Source: Embiotoca jacksoni (lineage: Eukaryota > Chordata > Actinopteri > Embiotocidae). Taken from it: a DNA stretch of 64,000 bases. The position numbers and the translations under genes were made by a program. The DNA is taken from NCBI GenBank assembly GCA_022577435.1, contig JAKOON010000016.1, forward strand, positions 12,840,776 to 12,904,775, given 5' to 3'. Position 1 is the first letter of the stretch, and each line of letters starts with the position of its first letter. This document shows, one piece after another, positions 36,271 to 48,016 of the stretch. The notes beneath the pieces were generated by a model. That model had not been told where the DNA came from. It saw only the letters and a list, made by a program, of their open reading frames with translations, and made no database searches.

Positions 36271-39128
36271 TAGCACAACCCTCTTTTGGCCAGCAGCCTA
36301 CTTCTCCAGTTGATAGGGCAGCATATTACCCACAAACCGACGACAGAATTGGGGTAGGTGAAATCACAAGATATTTACTACGTCGTGAGCTAGTGAACTC
36401 CAGCCTTGTTAAATTCAACGACAAACCAGAAAATTATGCAGCCTGGAAGTCCTCATTCTACAATGCTATCGGTGGACTAAACTTAACTGGCAGTGAGGAG
36501 CTTGACCTCTTAACGAAGTGGCTGGGAAGTGAGTCAGCAGAGCATGTAACAAGAGTTCGTTCTGTACATGTGACAAACCCAGCAGTAGGTCTACAGAGAG
36601 CTTGGGAACGCTTGGAGGAGTGCTATGGCTCTCCTGAAGTTGTGGAGAAGGCACTCTTTGAGAAAATAGAGAACTTCCCAAAAATTAAACATGATGACCC
36701 CGTGAAACTCAGACAGTTGGGTGATTTATTAAAGGAATTGGAGGCTGCTAAATCTCAAGGAAATCTGCCTGGGCTGTCATATTTGGACACCGCTAGGGGT
36801 GTAAACCCCGTTGTTGAAAAGCTCCCTCGTGGTTTGCAGGAGAAGTGGCTTGTGCAGGGTTCAGTGTTCAAAGAGGAGCATCATACTTCCTTCCCTCCAT
36901 TTGCATTCTTTACAAGCTTCATATGTAATGAAGCACGACGAAGAAACGACCCAAGTTTCTTTCTTTCAACAACCCCTGTGGTTACAAAGTCGGAGTATAT
37001 CGGAAGAAAACAAGACTTTGATAAACGCCACATTTCAACTTACAAGACAGAAATCAGTTCAGGATCTCAAGTAGGTGGCTTGATTTCTAACCTCAAGTCA
37101 GCTTCTCAGACAAATGTTTCAGCAAATAAACTCAATGACATTGATAAACAGTGCCCAATTCACAAGAAGCCTCACCCCTTAAAGAAGTGCAGAGGTTTCA
37201 GAGCCAAATCATTAGAGGAACGCAAGATGTATCTAAAAGAAAATGGCATATGTTTCAAGTGTTGTTCCTCCACTACTCATTTTGCAAAGAGCTGTAAAGC
37301 AACCTTGAAATGTGCTGAATGTGGAGACAACAGTCATGTCACCGCTCTACATGCTGGACCTCCTCCATGGGTCAGTAACGACACCCCTTTAGAGCATGGC
37401 GGGGAGTACGAAGGAGACGTGCCTCAGCCAACTGTTAGCTCAAGGTGCACAGAGGTCTGTGGAATAGGTAAAGGCTCCAGATCCTGTTCAAAGATCCTTC
37501 TGGCCAAGGTGTACCCCCACGCTCACCCAGACAGAGCAAAAAGAGTCTATATTATGGTGGATGAACAAAGTAATAGATCCTTGGCCAGGTCAGATTTTTT
37601 CAGTCTGTTTCATATTCAAGGTTCAGAGGCTCCTTATACTCTCCGCACATGTGCAGGAACCACAGAGACCTCAGGGAGAAGAGCAACCAAATTTGTAGTT
37701 GAATCTTTAGATGGGACAGTTAACGTCCTACTGCCCACTCTCATAGAATGCAATGACCTGCCGGAAGATCGGTCTGAAATCCCCTCTCCAGAGGTTGCAA
37801 AACATCACCCTCACCTCAGATCCATTGCTCACAAGATACCACCTTTGGATCCAGAAGCCCAGATACTCATTCTCCTGGGATGCGACATCCTACGATTGCA
37901 TAAGGTGCGAGAACAACGCAATGGTCCACATGACTCCCCTTATGCTCAGAGGCTTGACCTCGGTTGGGTTATTATCGGAGATATTTGTTTGGGACCTGCC
38001 CACAGACCAACAGAGGTGGCCTCATTCCGCACTAGTGTGCTTGAAAACGGGCGTCCATCTTACCTGACTCCATGCCCCAACCGGATCCATGTCAAAGAAA
38101 AACATACCATGCCAGCTTGGCAGAAGGTCTCTTCAAACAGTTTCAAACCAACTTCAGGTGACTGCACTCTCGGAAAGAACATCTTTGAGACAACTCGAGA
38201 CGATGAAAAGGTGGGCCTTTCTGTTGAAGATAGGCAGTTCCTAAAAGTCATGGACCGAGAAATGCACATTGATGACAGTAACAGCTGGGTAGCACCCCTT
38301 CCATTTCAAGCACCCCGATCACATCTTCCAAACAATAGAGAACAGGCAGTAATGCGCTTAAACTCTCTTTGTCATTCTCTCGAGAAGAAACCAGAAATGA
38401 GAGCCCACTTTGTGGCCTTCATGCAGAAAATGTTTGATTGTGACCACGTTGAGCTAGCACCACCTCTGTCAGAAGGAGAAGAATGTTGGTATTTACCCAT
38501 TTTTGGAGTATACCATCCACAAAAGCCAGGAAAAATCCGTGTTGTTTTCGACTCTAGCGCCCAATACCATGGCATCTCGCTCAATGATGTGCTACTTACC
38601 GGCCCAGACTTGAACAACACTTTGCTTGGAGTCCTGTTGCGATTCCGACAGGAAAACACAGCCGTCATAGCTGACATTGAACAAATGTTCCACAGTTTCC
38701 TTGTCAGCGAAGACTCTCGCAACTTTCTTCGTTTCCTGTGGTTCAGAGAAAATGATTTCAGGAATGAGATTGCTGAATACAGAATGAAGGTGCACGTATT
38801 CGGAAACAGCTCATCCCCTGCTGTCCCTATCTATGGTCTTCGTCGCGCTACACACCATGGAGAGACAGAATATGGGGAAGATGCTAAGCACTTCGTGGAG
38901 CGCAATTTCTATGTTGATGATGGCCTAACATCCCTCCCATCGGCCACAGAGGTCATTGACCTGCTCAAGAGAACACAGGAGATGTTGGCTTCCTCAAACT
39001 TGCGACTTCACAAAATAGCATCAAACAGCACCTTGCAGACTGTTTTTGGAACAGGTGGAGAAAGGAATATCTTCCTACTCTTCAAAAACGAAACAAATGG
39101 CTGGAAGACAAACCCAACCTCCAAGTAG
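36168..39128 (+). pseudogene. BEL gag-pol remnant: zinc knuckle, protease, RT; truncated
   Basis: An open frame of 986 codons. The C-terminal Gag region carries a CX2CX5HX4C knuckle (CFKC...HFAKSC, about 37252-37296) and a second Cys/His cluster. The aspartic-protease region has VDEQSNRSLA and a conserved LDLGWVIIGDICLG. The RT includes KIRVVFDSSA, ADIEQMFHSF and the catalytic YVDD at 38910-38921 (residue about 915). The palm therefore looks intact, but after LRLHKIASN (about 39030) the text jumps to the distal end of integrase, first in the wrong frame. This is an internal deletion, not a premature stop within RT. Confidence 0.9.
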
Positions 39129-39322
39129 GCGATCTAGTCCTGCTTAAAGACAGCCAAGCAAAACGAAATGAATGTCCACTGGCACTGGTGTCAAAGACAT
39201 TCCCCAGTCAAGATGGCAAAGTGAGGAAAGTTGAACTGAAAGTGACAAGATCTGGTTCAGCAAAGACTTTCCTAAGGCCTGTTTCTGAGACAGTCTTACT
39301 GATGAGTGTCAAAGACTGTTAA
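39055..39322 (+). pseudogene. BEL integrase C-terminal fragment (out of frame with RT)
   Basis: In the frame shifted relative to RT, the text LQVGDLVLLKDSQAKRNE, then KTFPSQDGKVRKVELKV and RPVSETVLL, is the conserved C-terminal domain of BEL integrases, ending at TAA 39320-39322. The zinc-binding and DDE catalytic parts that should precede it are absent. Confidence 0.85.
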
Positions 39323-39420
39323 AATATATATATATGTGTATATGTACACAAGTTCAGTGACTTATACTCTCAACTGTTCTGAAATTGAAATAGTGGAATT
39401 TATCAATCCCAAGCGGGGAG

Positions 39421-40084
39421 TGTTCTGTCTATTGGGTTGATGTTTAGATTATTTTAATTTATCCCCCTGGTGGTTGCATGTGTTATTGCAGTTAGTTTAG
39501 CAGTAGAAGTCTTCTCTTCATTCATTGGCCAATAGGGTCACATGACGTGGCCAGAGCAATGATTCCAGTGCACAGCAGAGGTGAGGGATGACATGTGGGC
39601 AGCTCATCCTCTGCCTTTCTTACGTTGAGTGCCTTGAGAAGCAATGCTTGTGAGTACCAAAATATCAGGTGTGCTGAATTGTACTGCTTATTGAATGTTT
39701 ACATAGAACTTTAACATAAAGAGAGACGTTTTTATGGAGCTTGTATTTTTTAGCATCTAAATTAAGGTAAAGCATTGTGATGACTCAGCAAAAATATTAA
39801 TTATCAAGCCATGCCTTGTTTGTTGAAAAGGAAGGTAATTTAGCACAGTGTTTTATTCTGTGTGGTACATCAGAAAAGATATGTAATTTTATTTTGACAT
39901 ACATACTGATTGAGTGATTTATTTTGTCCTTATTTCAGTTTTACAAAAAAGATTGTTGTACACGAGAAGAGGAAAACAAACAGTAAACGTTCATTCAACT
40001 TTACTTCTTCGTCTGACTCTCTATGCAACAGTATGTTCGCTATCTGTCGAAGTGTGGTCTGACACCTACTCTGAGGACAGAATA
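39421..40084 (+). repeat. 3' LTR of BEL/Pao retrotransposon
   Basis: A 664-bp copy of the 5' LTR with the same tips, followed by the target duplication ATATC at 40085-40089. It differs from the 5' LTR at, for example, GACGTGG versus GACATGG, GTACC versus GCACC, CTTG versus CTCG, and AATATT versus AATGTT. Confidence 0.95.
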
Positions 40085-40089
40085 ATATC

Positions 40090-41140
40090 TCTTTAAGACA
40101 AATTTATTGTCGAACATATGAAAAAAAAACTAAGGAAAACAACAGGAGTGCCCCTATAAAAAGAGGAACAAAACCGCTGTTGTCTATTAAGATTAAGTCC
40201 TGGTTCTGAAACAGAGAAACAACATTCAGGTTAATAGACGATCAAATCGAGGATCACACATTTACTCGCACAGACACGTCTGTTATGACTGTCAACAGTG
40301 TTTTCTGAAGCCACACACTTCTGGGCATTTAGTTTGTGTTATAAATCTACAAACGGAGAGGGTCACACTGGGAAAAACAAAAGGATCAGCTCATATTTGA
40401 ACCAGCACTTAGGTTCATTTGCAAGACATGGAGTCAACAATGCAATACACTCCTCTTGAGTTAGAGGGGTTTGACCCTTGCCATCTTATGCATCACTTCA
40501 AACATCTCATTGCAATAGCAATCTTGAGCAATCATTGCAAAACATTGCAATGCAAAACTGAGCAGACCACAAACTGTGCTTTAAAAGGTGTCGACTCCTC
40601 GATTTTTATCAACAATCCGTGTGCAGAGTAAACAACACGTATTGTAAATGTCCATATACTCACATCCACTTTCTCTCTCACACCCACACTTATTCATAGT
40701 CATGGTTTGGCAGGCATATAGACAAACCATTCTCTGTAAATTCAGGGGAAGACATTGAGGCTGCAAATATTTTCCAACTGTTTTATTATCCCTGTATTTT
40801 TCACAGCTGTTTGGAAATACATTAGAACGCCCCTTAGGTTTCCTTTGCAGTATTCTCTTCAATTCTTACTTAAAGTTGACCCAATTTCATCAATGCTGTA
40901 CAGTATTTAACCTGTATATTCAACAGGTTTTTAAAAAAAAAAAAAAAAAAATGCCATTCAGAGCTGTAGAGGTAAGAAATATCACAGTAAAAATGTTGAA
41001 ACTGCACAAAAAGTACTTATTTGTGAAATAGGTTCTTATCATACACTTGGAGGATAAATCAAAACTATGCTGTCTGCAGTTTCTCATGAGCTGTCAGTAT
41101 GTGCTCATGTTTACAGAGATTTGGGACTGCCTGGAGGAGA
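40090..41140. other. gene-free stretch, nothing recognised
   Basis: AT-rich, with a poly-A run at about 40931-40950. No exon or assignable repeat. Confidence 0.4.
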
Positions 41141-41149
41141 GTTTATTCA

Positions 41150-41640
41150 TAAGTCACAAAGTTCTATACATCAATAAAGCATTAATGCAAACAAATAGCA
41201 TAATGTTGAACAGGTAAAATCAGAGCAACAACAAACAAACGAGGACACAGACAAGAACAAGTACAGAAGCTCTGAACACAGGTGGAAGAAGAAGACAGTA
41301 AAAAAAGTCATAAATAAAATGGAGCAGCTATATAGAAAGGTTAACCAAATGCATATGTGAATAAAAACCTTTTCAACTGTCTCAGGAGTCGAGAGATCAC
41401 AATGACTAGAGGAGGGAGGTCCATAAATTAGGTGTGACAATTTGAAAGGTTCAGTCATCTCGGGTTTGAAAGATGGTTCGAGGGACAGCCAGTCATTTTT
41501 AAGCCTTGGAGCCCAGTTGGGTGAATAAGGAAGAAAGAGCTCAGCAATGTACGGAGGTGTTTGAGCACGCAAGGCTGTAAAAGTTAGGGCAAGTATTCTT
41601 AAAATGAATGCAGAACTTATTTTGTTATTATTCATAGTTT
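41150..41640 (-). pseudogene. decayed LINE fragment, C-terminal RT region
   Basis: The minus strand encodes LALTFTALRAQTPPYIAELF followed by a diverged stretch and LSTPETVEKVF. This aligns in spacing with the C-terminal end of L2/CR1-type ORF2, as seen more clearly in the copy at 53200-53565. The frame happens to stay open to about 41914, but the protein past this region has no recognisable motif, so I do not call it a host gene. Confidence 0.55.
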
Positions 41641-41950
41641 TGTCAGTGTGATTGATGTGAGGCAGTGAAAAGGATTCAACTTTCACGTATGTTAATGATG
41701 TATTTTCTACCTGTTGCTCCCAACAGATTATTTTCATGTGAGAGATCTTGATCCACTCCTGACAATCAGCCTGCAGCTTCACCTGTCTGACAGCCAGCAC
41801 TAACAGAGAGGCAGTTCCAGCAGAAGCAACAGCATCCCTCTGCAGACGGACAGTCATACCAGTGGGAGAAACAAACAGCTGCTGAAACAACCTGTAAACT
41901 GTTCTGATCCACAAACAGCAGATAACACTTAGCCAGCCTGAAGGGCAGCC

Positions 41951-42810
41951 ATGTTGATCATCTTAGCCTTCATCATCCTCTTCCACATGGCTGCTGCCAT
42001 CCTGCTCTTCGTTGCCACCATTCACAATGTAAGTACGCGCTAAGGATGGACGTACTTTTGACCCGCAGCACGGCAGTAAACATGCACGTCTCTCCCTGTC
42101 GTAGGCATGGTGGTTGGTGTCGCCAGCCGGACAGGATGTGATCTACACCGACTTGTGGTACTCCTGTAACTCCACCTGCTACCCCGTGGAGAACAGCCAC
42201 ACGAATGATGCAGGTGTGTAACCTCCTGTTCCCTGCATTGTGTGTAAAATCTTTGTGTGTTTGTAATTGTAACACCTCCTCTCATCTCTCTCTCCTCAGC
42301 TTATCTGCAGGCAGTCCAGGCCACCATGATCCTGGCCACCATTTTATGTTGCGTCAGCTTTTTTGTCTTCATCCTTCAGCTCTTCAGGATCAAACAGGGA
42401 GAGAGATTCATTTTCACAGCTATTATCCAGCTCCTGGGATGTATGTCAAACACACATGTTCAATTATTCTGTGCAACTTTGCTCATGTTTAGGGGAACAT
42501 AGAAGAGCATTTAAAGAACTATAAAAGTGGCTGCAATTTTCTGCAGAAGACAACTGATCAAAATTAAAATATTTGATAGTGAGTGATATTCCTTATCTGT
42601 GTCTAACTTCCATCCTTCTCTTCATCTCTCCTCCTCCCAGCTCTATGTGTGATGATTGCAGCGTCCATCTACACGGCTCAGAAACAGAGCTTTCATGTGA
42701 CCAGTCTCCAGAAAGGCTCCTACGGCTCCTCCTATGTCCTGGCCTGGGTCAGCTTCCCCATGACTCTCATCAGCGGCATCATGTATCTGGTGCTCAGGAA
42801 ACGCAAATAG
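41951..42810 (+). CDS. emp2: EMP2, epithelial membrane protein 2 (4 coding exons)
   Basis: EMP2 is a four-span tetraspan protein of the PMP22/EMP/claudin group that organises caveolin/integrin-rich plasma membrane domains. Exons: 41951-42028, 42105-42213, 42300-42440, 42641-42810, all GT/AG and in frame, giving 165 residues (human EMP2 has 167). TM1 is at about residues 2-22. The first outer loop carries the family pattern LW-x2-C-x3-C (LWYSCNSTC) with an N-glycosylation sequon at N48. TM2 lies near 67-89, TM3 near 97-117 and TM4 near 140-160. The LQAVQATMILATILCC, RIKQGERF, GSYGSSYVLAW and C-terminal LRKRK blocks fit EMP2 better than EMP1, EMP3 or PMP22. The start has G at -3 and an in-frame TGA four codons upstream. 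Upstream untranslated exons are not identified with certainty. Confidence 0.95.
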
Positions 42811-45800
42811 ATGAGACGGGCTTAACGTACGGGATGTTCAATTACATCAATAGGAACTTGGACACATTCAAACAAACTATTTTCGACAAACATGCACAAA
42901 CACATTCTCTTTTTAAATCTCAGATTATTTTTTTTGTATTAGAATTAAAAAAATTCACTAATTTCAAGTCACAGGTTCAGAACCAGAGAATTTGTCTATA
43001 AAACATTCTGCAGCACATTTTTGCCCATCTTAGACTCGCAAAATCAAAATGTTCACACCTGATGTTGTACATTGTTCTTATGAAATGTGGCAAAGATGCT
43101 TCAGGACTCTTCAATTAATGAGCTGTACCATATACTTTCCAAACAAGTGCCTCAGAAACTCGCTGACAGTTCACACTCTGCCCTTACAGAAGTGTGATCA
43201 CATGTATGACACATGTGTTCCACATGTTGCAACATAATATTATAACATGGGGAAAATATGTGGAAAAGTTTTCACATGGGAATCTACATGGGCTTCACAC
43301 ATTACACCATGTTCCAAAACCACGTTTCCCATCAGAAAAATTGATGTTTCACTTGTATACAATCACATGTCATCACACAACATTTTGCACATGTTAAATT
43401 CATGTGTTTTTTCCTCTGAGGTTGAATTGGGTGGTCCTCATTTTTCCGCTCTTTTATGATCATGGCTAAAATATGTGTCTGAAATCATTTCATGAATTCA
43501 TTTTTATTTGAAGGGGAATTGTATGAGATACTTATCAATAGTAAGAGCATTTCCCAACTCTGGCTGGAGACGGCTCCTGTTTGGAGAGGAGGTAGCTACA
43601 CAGAAGCTGAGCAATGTACTATTGTGGTCAGGATCAGCAACAAAATGCCTTATAGCCACCAATGCTAAAACTGTAGTGCCAAATGAAAGAGATACGTATT
43701 AGTTGGAGACTTAAATGCATCTTGTTGCTGACTCCGTCCTCAACAGCACACTGCTTAGCTTCCATGCTGATACAGCTGCCTCCTTCTCCTACTGCAGACA
43801 CATTAATCTGACAGACATTATTTCAGGCGACATTTTCCTCCCCTTCCGCTATCTGTGTGGTACCATTTTTTAAATCCCTACCGCTACAGGAAACAGCAAC
43901 AACTTCCGAGCTATTAGCTGAAAATGTAAGGTTTTGATGAAGATTTGGATCATGCAAATAACCATTTTAATGCCACGGCTCGCCAATCACGATTGTGATT
44001 CGTTTAAAGAAATACGAACAAGCCAGAGCATTTCTATCCCGTATAGCAGAATGATAAACGGTACAGACAGACCATTATCCTGCTCTTACGCTGGTGGACA
44101 GAAGAGTTATATTGTTAAGTACTGAATACAACCCCACTTCAAACAATCCAAACTATCCCTTTAAGGTGAGACATTTACTGTGTACATATTTGCTGTGTTT
44201 GTAAGGTCGAGGTAAAACTCAAATAATAAAATCACATAAATAAAAAAATAAAAATAAAGCATCCTATGTTACCAATAGCATAGAGGAAGTGTAGTGAAGT
44301 AGTAGTTGACATATGACATGTAGGATTTTAACTTTTTGTTTGTATTCTTATGTTACTGACTTGTGTTTTAATGTTGCGAAAGGAACCAATTGTTGTGCTG
44401 TGACATTTGGGATTTAAAATGACAAAATAGAAATGTGGAGACTTGAAGAATGAACATGTCTTTGTTATTATTAAGTCTTTTTGTTCAGAGCTTCACTGAA
44501 AAAAAAGCTATTTATTGTTTAAAACCACTGTTTTGTTTGTATTTCATGTGACTGATATGTTTGAAGTTATTTTTCCCTCTCTGGCCAGGCTGCTGTTTGG
44601 TCCATTACTGGAACATTTCTAACGCCCCTTTTGCACATATTCTCTGGCATTTAATAAGAATAAACCTGGTACTGTATTATATCTGCCACCAATTCCCAGA
44701 CTTCTTTCTGACAACACTTTCTGGTATTGGTTTTGGCGAGAAACAGTAAGTAAGACCAGCAGGGTATTAAAAAAAACATTTAAAGGAAGTGTCCAGTTCA
44801 GCTTGGACTTGTTGGCTCCTTCAGAGATGCACTGGGTTGACTTGTGATAGAAATGTTGAATAATGTTTGGACCACAGACCCGAGTAATTGACAAGCTCAC
44901 CAGCAGTGAAGAATCAGGGAAAATAAATGGAAGTAAAGTGATTTTGCTCTGCTATCTTAAGTAGATATTTGAAAATGAACAAAACATTTTGTTAGTCATA
45001 CATTTCGGTGACATTTTAAGAGTGGTTCACTACTCAATAAGCCTCCTGTTGGCTGGCAAGTTTTCATCTTTCAGCAAATCCTAAAACGTACACTGAGATT
45101 CACAGTAAACTGTAAATCTCCTGAATTATAATATCAAAACATTTTGAATAAAACAACAATTTTACATGGACTATTCAGTTGGAGATATTCAACAAAAACT
45201 ACAATCCGACTTATTGGATCTACTCTGAGTTCATTTTCCTGCACTGTGTTTTATGGCAGCGTAGATGAAGTATAACATCATCTTGTGTTGAACTGTACAA
45301 ATAACCACAGGGCCATACCGACAAACAATCACGAGTTGTTGAAGCCAAAACTGTATTTATGGGGATTCAAATATTTCTAATGCTTAATGAAGTATTAATT
45401 CTACATTGCTTGAGTCTCATGTTGCTCTATAATGTTTTGTCAATGTTTTAAGTACTTAAATTAAACAACAGTTTATTTTACTGCATTGAATTTTGTTTTT
45501 GTTCAAGTCTTTTTTTTATTGTTAGTTTTGACAAATTCTCTAATTTCTAGTTTGTGCTTTTTACTGGTTCCTCTGCTTTAAAAAAAAAAAAAAAAATTTA
45601 TGGGTAAATAAATTTATACATGCTATTTATTTTGACCTCTGTTGCAACATCAGTGGCAGCTTCAGTAACTTGCAAGGTATGACAGTTTCAACGCATTTGC
45701 ATGTCATAAAACTAAAATGTTTGTCTGCTATTGACACCCAGTGGACTGACGGAAAACTGCACCATGTGTTAGTTCCAGGCTAAACAACAGACTGCTGCAA

Positions 45801-46390
45801 GCTGATGCACTCCTGGAAAGAATGAATCTATCGTGATCAACACATTGGTCAGATATCCAGATTAGTAAGGAATTTATAGGTGCTTATCTTTTTTTTCCTT
45901 TGCCCCTCACCTGTCAAAATCAATCTCAATAAATGTATTTTACAATAAATACATTTTCTTTGTACCTTATCTATCTTTGAGTCATATCTGTCTGTGCCCC
46001 CTCCACTTTCAAAAGCTAACATAATCTGATAGACAAAACTGTTCATGGTGTAATGTGTGAATTACACTGATGATACTAACTGGGTATGCCTGCAATAATA
46101 ACAATGTTCTTATTTATCCAACCATCTGTATTGCTCATCATGTCTCTAACGCGCGTGTTAAAGGAGTCAAATGTGACGTTAGGTTGATTTTAAGGGTCTG
46201 TGATTTTTGAATTTTAAAATCATTATCCTGTGCGGATAGTTTGTGGTGTAACGGGTTATTTTGAGCAATGCGCAGTTTTGGAGGCAACAAACATTTCACA
46301 TTTACTGAACGTCAACTTAATGATTTTCTATTGGAGGAGGGGAAGTGTCGTTCCAGTCATCCAGAGGTGTGCAGCTGGACTGTGGGATGA
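42811..46390. other. emp2 3' flank, gene-free
   Basis: Probably begins with the emp2 3' UTR. AATAAA candidates are seen at 44225-44230 and near 45606. Apart from the CACATG-rich repeat at 43183-43415 and A/T runs, I recognise nothing. The frames around 44619-44900 and 45849-46046 carry no known motif. Confidence 0.45.
43183..43415 (-). repeat. CACATGTG-rich repeat, copy A
   Basis: A 233-bp segment full of CACATG/CATGTG words, from CCCTTACAGAAG to about TTTTTTCCTCTGAGG. Its reverse complement aligns along nearly its full length with 56163-56412 (for example TTCCAAAACCACGTTTCCC here and GGGAAACGTGGTTTTGGAA there). It is a dispersed, probably MITE-like family. Strand is relative to copy B. Confidence 0.8.
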
Positions 46391-46399
46391 AGTGTGGGA

Positions 46400-46660
46400 G
46401 GTCGGCAAGTGGCTGTAAAGATGAAAGCGGGTGTAGTTTTAGTCCCAGTACGTAAACCAGGAAAAAAAAAAAAATACTGCACAAACTCTGTAAATTATAA
46501 GAAGAGAATGACTGTTTTTCGTTTTTATATTCGATATTTTAACGCCCACTCCAGACCAGCTGAAGAAGAAGAAGAAGCAGCAGCAGCCAGCGGAAACGGA
46601 AACGGAAGCAGGCTTTAACTTCGTCAACGGGGCAAAACAAACTGAGTTGTGTGAGGTACA
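46400..46660 (+). promoter_or_regulatory. probable atf7ip2 5' end / first non-coding exon
   Basis: A GAAGAAGAAGAAGCAGCAGCAG tract around 46562-46585 and a GC-richer block end in GTGTGAG|GTACATTTG, a plausible donor at 46653. It lies 1.4 kb upstream of the first coding exon I can support. A further donor-like site follows at 47351 (AGAACAGAG|GTGGGTC). Assignment is positional and tentative. Confidence 0.35.
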
Positions 46661-48016
46661 TTTGTGATCAATTACACTCCTTACTTGTCGTTTGATTTGA
46701 ACTTCATCCTTTAAATGTAGGAGCTGCCCTGCAGCTGCCTGTTTTGGTTTATTGACGTCACCTGCCTCACTCGTTCGCTCTTTGCTCGTAAAATGTCCTT
46801 TTAGCCGCGTTGTTCTGTCGAAGCAAATCAGACAGACGTTCAAAACACAAGTAGCTCCCGATACTCCTAATTGTTGTTATCCAGTTCAAAAGCCGGCGTG
46901 TAATGTTGTCACCGTCATTACAACATCCAGTAAAAAAAAACAAAAAAAACGGGCGCCTGCACGATGAAACCACGTGTAGGTTTTCTACGTGTATTGTTGT
47001 ATATTGGCTGAATGTATTCGCAGTGAATTCTTCTTTACTCCGCTTTGTAATCGCACCTGCTGAGACACGCGCCTCTTTCTGAGGATGCATTGCTGGTTTG
47101 TCTCATCGGGAAACAAACGTCCAAAGTGTTTCCGTCATCAGCGTGTCGTTTGCATATAAATATGAAATGAATTACTGTGAGGCCTGTCTGAACATCTTTT
47201 GGCATAAAGGAGCTGCAGACCCTTCAGATGAACGCACATGAGAAACGTGCGTAAAAGAGCTGCTTGAACACAACGTGGACATTTGGGCTGTGTTTAAGTT
47301 GATGGAGCTGTTTCCTTTAAAGGTCTCGGAGGAACATCAGAGAACAGAGGTGGGTCAAACAGTCCTACACGTGACACTGTCCTCTTAAAGCATTAGGATA
47401 GCTCATACATATGATTTAAATGTGAACTAATGCACTACATTTTGCACATAATGTCCCTCCCCCTCCTCCCCCCCCTTTCTGTAATGTTATCTTTCATTTG
47501 ACCTGGATGTACAACGATGCTTTTAATGTGAGCAAGACATTGTGATGGCATTGTGACACATAACAGCATTACTCAGCGCTGAATAATGAGGCCAATAAAG
47601 TGGGAGTAAAACCAAATGAACAGTTGGTGTTCTTGTCAGGTCTCGGCGGTCCTTACCGTCTGTGATGGACTGATGACGACGTCAGCCCTCTTCCTCACCT
47701 CGTACATGATCTGATCTCTATAACTAATCATGTACGGGTAATGATTAAATGGAAATCTTGACATCAGATGAAAAATGACAATAGAATTGAACAGAAATTG
47801 CATTCATTAGGGATCATTTTGTAATGTTAAGATACATCGTACATACATACGTTGTATCTTAAGATATATTATACTATCATACAATTTTACTGCATTTAAT
47901 GGTCTTTTTTTCCTCTATCACACTTTCTCTATGTTTCTCTGTGGAGCCACACTTTGTAAGCTCCTCAATGTTCTGACATGTTCTCATAATGCCGTGTTTG
48001 TGTGTCTGAACGAAGA

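Larger units (their letters stand above)
34857..40084 (+). mobile_element. BEL/Pao LTR retrotransposon, internally deleted
   Basis: A complete 5.2-kb provirus-like insertion: LTR, gag, protease, reverse transcriptase, a fragment of the integrase C-terminus, a purine tract AAGCGGGGAG just before the 3' LTR, and the 3' LTR, flanked by ATATC duplications. The RT thumb, RNase H and the catalytic integrase core are missing, and gag is out of frame in its middle, so it cannot move by itself. There is no env frame. It sits in the gene-free interval between nubp1 and emp2. Confidence 0.93.

Noticed and set aside
41171..41914. A 247-codon minus-strand open frame that looks gene-sized
   Set aside because: Its middle resembles the C-terminal part of an L2-type LINE ORF, and its two ends have no recognisable motif or splice partners. 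Treated as a LINE relic.
46394..46618. Possible coding first exon of atf7ip2 (poly-Glu/Ala frame)
   Set aside because: The frame is driven by the GAA/GCA tract and ends in a stop before the candidate donor, so it is more likely untranslated.
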